Of a stretch of DNA of 13,910 nt, positions 6,386 to 13,910 are shown piece by piece. The notes below the pieces were generated by a model. The model saw only the letters and a list, made by a program, of their open reading frames with translations, was not told the origin of the DNA and searched no databases. The stretch is taken from positions 1 to 13,910 of the forward strand of contig DSBP01000030.1 in NCBI GenBank assembly GCA_011049465.1, given 5' to 3'. Both the position numbers and the translations under genes were made by a program. Position 1 is the stretch's first letter, and the number at the start of each line of letters is the position of its first letter. The stretch is from a bacterium (lineage in GTDB: Bacteria; Oederibacteriota; PGYV01; DSBP01).

Positions 6386-8467
6386 TCAGGAAAGGTTATG
6401 CTGCCTGATTTTTGCCTTCAGCGTATTTCTGTTTATGCCAAGAATCTTTGCTGCAAGCGTTTTGTTGTAATTGGCCCGCACTAATATCTCCTCAATAAGA
6501 ATCTTCTCCATGCCGCCTATTACATTCTCATAAACAGAATTTTCAGACGCTGACTCAGCCTCGCTTTTAATGAATTCCTTGATTCCAAACTCCTGCTTTC
6601 CCTGAGAGCCGCCCGCCTTTATGTCATCAGGAATAAGTGACATGTCAATAATCCCGCCCTTTGACATGATGACAGCGCGTTCCATGACGTTTTCAAGCTC
6701 CCTTATGTTTCCCGGCCAGTTATAAGAGTCAAAAAACCCCTCAACTCCGGAATCAATGGACGCGATTCTGCGCCCGTAAAGAGCGTTATACTTTTTCAGG
6801 AAATACTCAACCAGCAGCGGTATGTCGTCGCGCCTGCTTCGCAGCGGAGGAATCTCAATATTGATTACATTCAGCCTGAAGAAAAGGTCCTGTCTGAATT
6901 TATTCTCAGACGAAAGCTTCTTCAGGTCCCTGTTTGTTGCCGTGATTATCCTGCAGTCAACTTTCACGGATTTCTCGCTGCCAAGAGGCTCAATTTCTTT
7001 TTCCTGAAGCGCCCTGAGGATTTTTGACTGCAGGTGAAGCGGCATCTCGCCTATCTCGTCAAGAAAAAGAGTGCCGTTGTCAGCAAGCTCAAAACGCCCC
7101 TTCTTATACGATGCCGCGCCCGTAAACGCGCCCTTTTCATAACCGAACAGCTCAGACTCAAGAAGGTTCTCGGGTATGGCCGCGCAGTTCACGCTTATGA
7201 ACTTTTCATCCCGCCGGTCGCTTAAAAAATGGAGGATTTTCGCTATCATCTCCTTTCCCGTTCCGGTCTCTCCCGTTATCAGGACGGGAGCGGGCGTGTT
7301 TGAGACTGTCTTGACCTGTTCTATCACCCTTCTTATTCCGTCGCTTTTTCCCACTATATTTTTGAAGCTGAAATCCTTTTTGAGCTCCTTCATCAGCTCT
7401 ATATTTTCGCCAAGAAGCTTTTGCGTCTCTTCCTGCCTGCGCTGGTAGCTTCTTACCCTGTACGCGAGCATGGAAGTTAAAAGCGTGAGCGTCCTTGAGC
7501 TGTCCTCCGATACGCCGTCTTCGCCGCCTTTAATCTCAACGGCAAGGACGCCCAGGGCCCTTTTTCCCGCTTTTATGGGCGACGCGATAAATGATACCTT
7601 ATCCGAGCCTCCTCTCTTAATCCCCATTTTATTAAGAAAAAGCGGGTTGTTTAAAATGTCGTCAACAACCATTGTCCCTCCCTTTAGTACAGAACTTCCG
7701 ATTACGCCTTCCCCTATCTTATATATCCCCTTTTTCATGGCCTCGCCGCTTATTTTGTATCCCGCGGTAATACGCAGGGATTTGGGGTCATCCCCGTCAA
7801 AAAGCGCCAGCATGCCCCGTACAATACCCATTCTCCCGGCAAGCAGCTCCATAATCCCGTCAAAAACAACCTTAAGGTCATCGCTGCTCTCGATTATTTT
7901 GAATGAGTCAATGAGCACATCCTGCGACTTGACTTTTGACTCAAGTTTTTCGCGCATCTCCTCCTTTGCCAGTATCTGGGCAGCGAGCTCCGAGACCATT
8001 GTCATCAACTCCAGGTCGTTTTCGTCAAAAGCGTTTATTTTGCCCGAGTCCACGCTTATTACGCCGATAATCCTCTCGTTTGTTTTTATCGGCACCGCAA
8101 GTTCGGATAAAAGATTGTCTTTTACGCTGACGTAAATCGGCTCCTGTTTTGTATTATTCACAAGCTTGGGGTTTCCGGTCTGGGCAACCCATCCGGTAAT
8201 TCCCTCGCCGAGCTTGAGCCTTACCTCGCTTATCACCTTTCCGGTCAGCCCCTTCTGGGCTATTATGTCAAGCACGCCGTCATTGCTGTTAATGAGCATC
8301 ACACTGCCGGTGTGGGCGCCTGTCAGCTCAAGGCACTTCTCAAGAATCAGCTCGAGAAGGCTCTTCATTGAATGGGGCCTGTTCATCTGAACGGAAATAT
8401 AATGAACCAGCTTAAGCTTGTTGATTCTCTCTTCGTAAAAACCTGCCTTATCCTCTTCTTTTTTCAC
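6386..8467 (-). CDS. Sigma-54-dependent transcriptional activator with tandem GAF domains
   Basis: 693 residues, GTG start with a strong AAGGAGG 6 nt upstream. Order: GAF domain at about 38-168 (CLELTGAHTGSVMLI, GEGITGWVAQTG, LAVPIKT), a short helical linker, a second GAF domain at about 195-335 (IGEGVIGSSVL, FIASPIKAG), then the AAA+ sigma-54 interaction domain at about 370-600. The AAA+ motifs are intact: Walker A GETGTGKE 399-406, the sigma-54-contacting GAFTGA loop 446-451, Walker B GTLFLDEIGEM 465-475, and NWPGNIREL 583-591. A Fis-type HTH is at about 652-690 (LAAKILGINRNTLKAKIRQ). There is no receiver domain, so control should be by a small ligand or partner acting on the GAFs. The length and layout are the same as in FhlA, but the divergent neighbour is glutamine synthetase, so a nitrogen-linked signal is more likely. 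The ligand is not readable from sequence. Confidence 0.95.
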   Translation of the reverse strand: MKKEEDKAGFYEERINKLKLVHYISVQMNRPHSMKSLLELILEKCLELTGAHTGSVMLINSNDGVLDIIAQKGLTGKVISEVRLKLGEGITGWVAQTGNPKLVNNTKQEPIYVSVKDNLLSELAVPIKTNERIIGVISVDSGKINAFDENDLELMTMVSELAAQILAKEEMREKLESKVKSQDVLIDSFKIIESSDDLKVVFDGIMELLAGRMGIVRGMLALFDGDDPKSLRITAGYKISGEAMKKGIYKIGEGVIGSSVLKGGTMVVDDILNNPLFLNKMGIKRGGSDKVSFIASPIKAGKRALGVLAVEIKGGEDGVSEDSSRTLTLLTSMLAYRVRSYQRRQEETQKLLGENIELMKELKKDFSFKNIVGKSDGIRRVIEQVKTVSNTPAPVLITGETGTGKEMIAKILHFLSDRRDEKFISVNCAAIPENLLESELFGYEKGAFTGAASYKKGRFELADNGTLFLDEIGEMPLHLQSKILRALQEKEIEPLGSEKSVKVDCRIITATNRDLKKLSSENKFRQDLFFRLNVINIEIPPLRSRRDDIPLLVEYFLKKYNALYGRRIASIDSGVEGFFDSYNWPGNIRELENVMERAVIMSKGGIIDMSLIPDDIKAGGSQGKQEFGIKEFIKSEAESASENSVYENVIGGMEKILIEEILVRANYNKTLAAKILGINRNTLKAKIRQHNLS

Positions 8468-8514
8468 ATGCGCCTCCTTGAAGCTCGTTATCTGCCGATG
8501 ATCCGGCTCTTCTA

Positions 8515-8543
8515 ATATTAGCCTAAAGAGGCCTTTTTTGCAA
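8515..8543 (-). promoter_or_regulatory. Putative sigma-70 promoter of the activator gene
   Basis: Minus strand TTGCAA (8538-8543), 17-nt spacer, TAATAT (8515-8520). The spacer contains the small inverted repeat GCCT-aaag-AGGC (8521-8532), which could be an operator; on the plus strand the same bases are followed by six T and could form a weak hairpin. Confidence 0.45.
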
Positions 8544-8564
8544 GTGAATTTCGATTATTTTTTA

Positions 8565-8586
8565 ACCACTTGTTCAACTTGGTGGT
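8565..8586. promoter_or_regulatory. Inverted repeat, candidate activator binding site
   Basis: ACCAC (8565-8569) and GTGGT (8582-8586) are inverted around a 12-nt centre that itself contains TTGTTCAA. The centre lies about 100 nt upstream of the predicted glnN transcription start, the usual distance for enhancer-like sites of sigma-54 activators, and just upstream of the activator's own promoter. It differs from the NtrC consensus. Binding by the divergent activator is inference. Confidence 0.4.
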
Positions 8587-8651
8587 CTTTTTTTGACCTG
8601 CGTTGTTGGATTTCATACAGAAAACCCCTTTATTTTATTGGTTTTTATTTA

Positions 8652-8667
8652 TGGCATGCTAATTGCT
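8652..8667 (+). promoter_or_regulatory. Sigma-54 (-24/-12) promoter of the glutamine synthetase gene
   Basis: TGGCAT, five bases, TTGCT: the -24 GG (8653-8654) and -12 GC (8665-8666) have the exact canonical spacing of the TGGCAC-N5-TTGCA consensus, with only the final base of each element differing. Transcription would start near 8678, leaving a leader of about 67 nt. Presence of a sigma-54 activator gene immediately upstream supports it. Confidence 0.8.
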
Positions 8668-8744
8668 TTGTAATATTAAATGCCGGCCAGTGGAGAGTAG
8701 AAGGGCTTTCCTTTTTGACGGCTAAAAACGAAAGGAGAACCAAG

Positions 8745-10853
<2,109 letters not shown>

Positions 10854-10886
10854 AATTAAGATACCCTTCTACTTCGACGCCGACAT

Positions 10887-10922
10887 GCCCTGCGGGAGCC
10901 GACACCCGCAGGGCGCTTTATT
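10887..10922 (+). terminator. Rho-independent terminator of glnN
   Basis: Perfect 10-bp GC-rich stem GCCCTGCGGG (10887-10896) and CCCGCAGGGC (10905-10914) around an 8-nt loop, followed by gctttattt. It begins 33 nt after the glnN stop. The U-tract is imperfect, but the stem is very stable. Confidence 0.85.
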
Positions 10923-10959
10923 TGTGAAGCAGATAACGTGGAATTGCTGCCGGGAATAA

Positions 10960-11098
10960 ACTGAAAATTGAAAACTGAAATCTTAAAGTGAATACAACGG
11001 CTTGAGGTTGCTGCGGCCTTTTGAAAACTCTGATTAAGGCGAGAATACATTCAGTTTAAAAAGCAGTTTTAAGAAACTTTCAGTTTTCACTTTTAAGT
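10960..11098. repeat. Imperfect inverted repeat of GAAAACTGAAA-type arms
   Basis: The arm at 10960-10980 and the inverse of 11078-11098 match at 18 of 21 positions. They flank about 97 nt with no coding potential that I can support. On the minus strand CTTTCA...TGAAAG within the right arm, followed by TTTCTT, could be a weak terminator for the LacI-like gene. Similar units recur at 13831-13846. Confidence 0.45.
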
Positions 11099-11104
11099 TG
11101 AAAG

Positions 11105-11953
11105 CTAAGCCGAATCCCTTACCATAAGAACCGGCTTGTGTGATATTTTTCTTGGCTTTTGAAGTGTCTCTTTTCTGTGCATTATAATAAGCCCGCACGC
11201 CTCTTTTGCCATCTCGCCTATCGGCTGTTTGATTGTCGTGAGCGGCGGCTTGGACGTGCCCGCCGCGTCAATGTCATCATAGCCTATAAGGGCAATATCA
11301 CCGGGTATTTTCACATTGTGCTCGCGCGCTGCTTTTAACGCGCCAAGAGCGCACATGTCGCCCGCTCCGCTGAAAATTCCGTCAATACCCGCTTTATTTT
11401 TGATAAAAGCTTCCATTGCTTCCGCGCCTTCGTTATAGGAATAACTTGTAACTTCCGCAAGCTGTTCCTTTGGGTTAAAGGGAACCGACGCCTCCTCCAG
11501 AGCCTTTACAAAACCGTTATACCTCTCTTTCGCTATATATCCTCCGCCCACATTCATCCTTCCGCTGATAATCGCGGGTTTCTTCCTGCCTGTTTTCACC
11601 AGGCGCTGTCCGGCTATATAACCGCCGGTATAGTTGTCTGATGTCACGGTTGAGAACCCCTCAAGCTGCTCGTCAATGAGCACCACGGGAACCGAGAGCG
11701 ACCTGTATCTTTCCAAAAGCCCGGCATCCGGCCTTATGGAGACCGCTATCAGCCCCCAGGGCGCGCTCCTCTCCAGCAGGCGCGTCAGCCGGTCCGTCTC
11801 TCCCTCGGCAATACCGCTTGTTGATACCTGCAGAACAGTGTATTCCTCAGAAACAAATTCCTGGATTGTTTTGAGGACAAAGGCCGGAAAAATGTGCGCG
11901 AAATTAGCCGCAGCAACCGCAATTACTTTTTTTGTGTCTCCTGAATCAGCCAT
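11105..11953 (-). CDS. LacI/PurR-type ligand-binding domain protein lacking a DNA-binding domain
   Basis: 282 residues covering the complete effector-binding fold of LacI-family regulators: VTSDNYTGGYIAGQRLVKTG (104-122 region), RYNGFVKALEEA, DGIFSGAGDMCALGALKAAR (191-210), IPGDIALIGYDDID (216-229), PPLTTIKQPIGEMAKEA (236-252) and an end in VLMVRDSA. The N-terminal LacI helix-turn-helix (about 60 residues) is absent. It is not simply missed, since an in-frame TGA lies 10 codons upstream. There is also no signal peptide, so it is not an exported sugar-binding protein. The ATG overlaps the smsB stop by one base (TAATG), with GGAAGG 6 nt upstream, so it is translated with the SMS operon. A cytoplasmic small-molecule sensor acting through a protein partner is my inference; a decayed regulator is the alternative. 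Confidence 0.85.
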   Translation of the reverse strand: MADSGDTKKVIAVAAANFAHIFPAFVLKTIQEFVSEEYTVLQVSTSGIAEGETDRLTRLLERSAPWGLIAVSIRPDAGLLERYRSLSVPVVLIDEQLEGFSTVTSDNYTGGYIAGQRLVKTGRKKPAIISGRMNVGGGYIAKERYNGFVKALEEASVPFNPKEQLAEVTSYSYNEGAEAMEAFIKNKAGIDGIFSGAGDMCALGALKAAREHNVKIPGDIALIGYDDIDAAGTSKPPLTTIKQPIGEMAKEACGLIIMHRKETLQKPRKISHKPVLMVRDSA

Positions 11954-13065
11954 TATACACCTTCCGTTTCGTCGATTTTCTCAACTGTTTTTTTAATCTC
12001 GTCTTCCAGTGCCCGGGGAAGCCCGAGTATCTTTACATCCATAAAACCGCTCACAATAGCCGAAACCGCCTCTTTCTCCGTTATCCCTCTTGCCATAAGG
12101 TAAAGAATCTGTTCCCTGTCAATCTTGCCTATAGCGGCCTCGTGCGACATATTCACATCGGCAAACTTCGTCTCGAGCTCGGGTATTGCCGAAATAATCC
12201 CGTTGTCTTCCAGCATGAGCCCGTCGCATTCAAGGTGCGCGTAAACTCCGGGAGAGTTTGCCGAGAGCCTGCCACGCGCGGTTATCTTCCCTCCCCGCGA
12301 AACAGACCTGCTTATAATCTCCGCTCGCGTCCCCGGCGCGTTAAGGCTGACCGCCGCGCCCAGGTCGTATTCCGAGCCCGCGGGCGCCATAACAAGCGAG
12401 TTGAATTTTGCCGAGGCGCCGGCGCCGTCAAGGCCGGCCGAGGGATACATCTGCGTCAGCTTTGTCGCGCGCAGCGCTATGTAATTCGATATATACCTGC
12501 CGCCTTCCTCAACCTTTACTGCCGAGCGGGGCCTTACTTCCACCTTTTCTTCCCAGTCATGAATCATCGTGTACATAAGCTCCGCGCCTTTGCCCACATA
12601 TATCTCGGTGACCCCTATGTGCGCGCCTTCCTTGACGTACGAGGCGGAAGCGCAGCCGTTGATTATGTGAAGCGATGAGCCCTCCTCAAGTATTATCAGG
12701 TTATGCACCCTCTGCCTGAACTTTTCTTCCTTGATATAAAAACATGCCTGAAAAGGCATCGCGGCCCTGACTCCCCTTTTAACCCGTATAAAATAACCGG
12801 CCTGCTCCGAGTCAAAGGCCTCTTTTGTGTATTCGTACTTATCCGGGCTGACAAGTTTCCAGAAATAATCCTTAAGCCCGGGGTCCCGGGCGACTGCCTC
12901 TTTCACAGGCGACATTTCAACGCCTTTCTCTTTGATGGATGAATGCGTGTGGCTGTTGTTTTCCATCATAAAGGTTCCGCTCCTGCCGCTGCCGTCGGGG
13001 TTAATTCCGGCCCTTTTTATCTTTTCCTCGTCTCTTTTATCCGCTGTTACGCCGTGTCCTGACAA
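11953..13065 (-). CDS. smsB: SufB-like scaffold protein of the minimal SMS Fe-S assembly system
   Basis: About 370 residues, shorter than classical SufB. With SmsC it forms the ATP-driven complex on which iron-sulfur clusters are built. The N-terminal segment AGINPDGSGRSGTF, then DYFWKLVSPDKYEYT, and the right-handed beta-helix core ending AHLECDGLMLEDN and VNMSHEAAIGKI are characteristic. The Cys of ECDGL (about residue 280) and the Glu of SHEA (about 309) occupy the positions of the essential Cys and Glu of SufB. I favour the TTG at 13065, with AAGGAG 8 nt upstream (13074-13079). The GTG at 13074 would overlap that ribosome site. Either way it overlaps the end of smsC. Absence of SufS/SufU/SufD neighbours fits SMS rather than full SUF, as in many anaerobes. 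Confidence 0.9.
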   Translation of the reverse strand: MSGHGVTADKRDEEKIKRAGINPDGSGRSGTFMMENNSHTHSSIKEKGVEMSPVKEAVARDPGLKDYFWKLVSPDKYEYTKEAFDSEQAGYFIRVKRGVRAAMPFQACFYIKEEKFRQRVHNLIILEEGSSLHIINGCASASYVKEGAHIGVTEIYVGKGAELMYTMIHDWEEKVEVRPRSAVKVEEGGRYISNYIALRATKLTQMYPSAGLDGAGASAKFNSLVMAPAGSEYDLGAAVSLNAPGTRAEIISRSVSRGGKITARGRLSANSPGVYAHLECDGLMLEDNGIISAIPELETKFADVNMSHEAAIGKIDREQILYLMARGITEKEAVSAIVSGFMDVKILGLPRALEDEIKKTVEKIDETEGV

Positions 13066-13787
13066 AGCTCGCACTCCTTGAAACCGAATTTTTGAATATG
13101 CTCAAACAGCCTGCCAGCGTGTTTCCTGCATTTTATGGAGCCGTTTATAAGGCTGTATCCCATATCCGCGTCAACATAGTCAAGAATATAGCCCGTATGC
13201 GTTATTATAAGGCTGCTCCTCATCCTTTTCTCCTTTTCAATATCCCGCTCCAGCAGCATCCTTATCTTTTTTCCTATAAGTTTCATATTTTCTATATCCA
13301 CACCGGATTCGGGCTCGTCAAGCATAAGAAACGACGGCTTCTGAGCGAACATCTGCGACAGCTCTGATCTTTTAATCTCGCCGCCTGAATAACCCGCGTT
13401 TATGTCGCGTTCCGCGAGATAAGAAAGGTTGAGCGCTTCCGTGGACTTATTGATATCCATTCCCGAGCCGTTCTTCTTTGCCACTGCCTTTAACACATCA
13501 TTAAGTTTCATCCCCTTAATGACAGGCGGCCTCTGAAAAAAAACACCCATCCCCATCCTTGCCCGCTCATCCACAGCCATGGAATCAACTCTTTTTCCGT
13601 TAAATATGATTTCTCCCTTTGTGATTTTAAACTGAGGATATCCGAGAATAGCGAGCAAAAGGGATGTCTTGCCCGAGCCGTTGGGCCCGAATAACACATG
13701 CGTCTCGCCGTCGGGAATTGTAAGGCTTATATCCTTCAGAATCTCTTTGTCCTGTATGCTGACACACAGTTCTTTAAGTTCAAGCAT
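13047..13787 (-). CDS. smsC: SufC-like ABC ATPase of the SMS Fe-S assembly system
   Basis: 246 residues, soluble ABC ATPase. Walker A GPNGSGKT 34-41, Q-loop Gln85 in FFQRPP, signature YSGGE 133-137 followed by IKRSELSQM, Walker B FLMLDEPESGVD 153-164, and His197 in ITHTG. The GYSGGEIKRSE and DEPESGVD wording is typical of SufC/SmsC rather than of transporters, and no membrane permease is nearby. The C-terminus ends GFKECELCQDTA with a CxxC pair, a tail I associate with SmsC-type proteins. ATG with AAGGAG 6 nt upstream (13794-13799). First gene of a three-gene overlapping operon. No convincing promoter: TTTTCA-N17-TAGTAT is the best upstream candidate and is weak. No IscR/Rrf2-like operator is recognisable. 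Confidence 0.93.
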   Translation of the reverse strand: MLELKELCVSIQDKEILKDISLTIPDGETHVLFGPNGSGKTSLLLAILGYPQFKITKGEIIFNGKRVDSMAVDERARMGMGVFFQRPPVIKGMKLNDVLKAVAKKNGSGMDINKSTEALNLSYLAERDINAGYSGGEIKRSELSQMFAQKPSFLMLDEPESGVDIENMKLIGKKIRMLLERDIEKEKRMRSSLIITHTGYILDYVDADMGYSLINGSIKCRKHAGRLFEHIQKFGFKECELCQDTA

Positions 13788-13830
13788 AAAGCGCTCCTTT
13801 TCCGAATGTATATACTAACACAAAAAATAT

Positions 13831-13846
13831 AAACTGAAAACTGAAA
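13831..13846. repeat. Short AAACTGAAAACTGAAA unit
   Basis: Same unit as the arm near 10960-10980 and the inverse of 11078-11098. It lies upstream of smsC within its presumed promoter region. Too short and AT-rich to call a defined element. Confidence 0.35.
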
Positions 13847-13857
13847 TTTGGGATAAA

Positions 13858-13883
13858 GCGTAACCCGTTAGTTACGCCGGGTT
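13858..13883. terminator. Two overlapping, mutually exclusive hairpins
   Basis: GCGTAAC (13858-13864) can pair with GTTACGC (13871-13877) around 6 nt. Alternatively AACCCG (13862-13867) can pair with CGGGTT (13878-13883). On the minus strand the first hairpin is followed by TTTAT and would end transcription of a gene entering from the right; its stem would include that gene's stop codon. Confidence 0.4.
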
Positions 13884-13910
13884 TTCTGTCACTTTTTCGA
13901 GGTAATCTGA
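13872..13910 (-). CDS. Possible last 12 codons of a gene entering from the right
   Basis: Reading leftwards from the edge gives SDYLEKVTENPA and then TAA at 13872-13874, a plausible C-terminus on the same strand as smsC and about 84 nt before it. The other two minus-strand frames are less protein-like. Far too short to identify, and it may be chance. Confidence 0.25.
   Translation of the reverse strand, partial: SDYLEKVTENPA

Noticed and set aside
7470..8135. 221-codon plus-strand frame
   Set aside because: Antisense to the GAF domains of the activator; Ser/Ile/Pro-rich shadow.
8538..8744. N-terminal extension of the glutamine synthetase frame by 69 codons
   Set aside because: It spans the sigma-54 promoter and its composition is unlike GSIII N-termini; ATG 8745 has a good AGGAG and gives the family's expected start.
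8668..8744. Riboswitch or attenuator in the glnN leader
   Set aside because: Only very short stems (such as AAGG/CCTT) can be drawn in about 67 nt, and no known glutamine-sensing RNA motif is recognisable.
10856..11050. 64-codon minus-strand frame between glnN and the LacI-like gene
   Set aside because: Overlaps the glnN terminator and the inverted repeats; no ribosome site and a shadow-like composition.
11932..12678. 248-codon plus-strand frame
   Set aside because: Antisense to smsB; Arg-rich shadow with no recognisable domain.

Overview
The window reads as chromosome of an uncultivated, probably anaerobic, Gram-negative-type bacterium. The exported proteins carry ordinary Sec signal peptides. 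One surface protein has a Thr/Pro-rich linker and a FlgD-like C-terminus, a style I associate with candidate phyla such as Goldbacteria, Elusimicrobia or Omnitrophica. The window also has sigma-54 control, a type III glutamine synthetase and a minimal SMS-type (SmsC/SmsB) iron-sulfur assembly pair. The phylum is a guess from gene style. I see no phage, transposase, CRISPR array, tRNA or rRNA.

Layout. Positions 1-4099 hold two exported proteins on the minus strand: a FecR-domain protein cut by the left edge, and a 690-residue surface protein (IgGFc-binding-like domain, Thr/Pro linker, DUF11-like domain, FlgD-like tail). Each has a plausible sigma-70 promoter, and a repeat-like palindromic element lies between them. 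Positions 4299-6144 form a minus-strand cluster of three small, tandem, mutually similar proteins of unknown family followed by an aldo/keto reductase, apparently driven by one promoter.

Positions 6386-10853 are a divergent pair: a tandem-GAF sigma-54 activator on the minus strand and a glutamine synthetase III on the plus strand. The glnN leader has a -24/-12 element with canonical spacing and an inverted repeat at the distance expected for an activator site, so the pair reads as a self-contained nitrogen-regulation module. A strong hairpin terminator follows glnN. Positions 11105-13787 are a tightly overlapping minus-strand operon, smsC-smsB plus a LacI-type sugar-binding-fold protein with no DNA-binding domain.

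The points most worth following up are the tandem three-gene family, the GAF-GAF activator/glnN module, and the HTH-less LacI-like protein coupled to SMS. Intergenic spaces are AT-rich and contain related short inverted sequences built on GAAAACTGAAA- or AATTTTGAATTT-like units.
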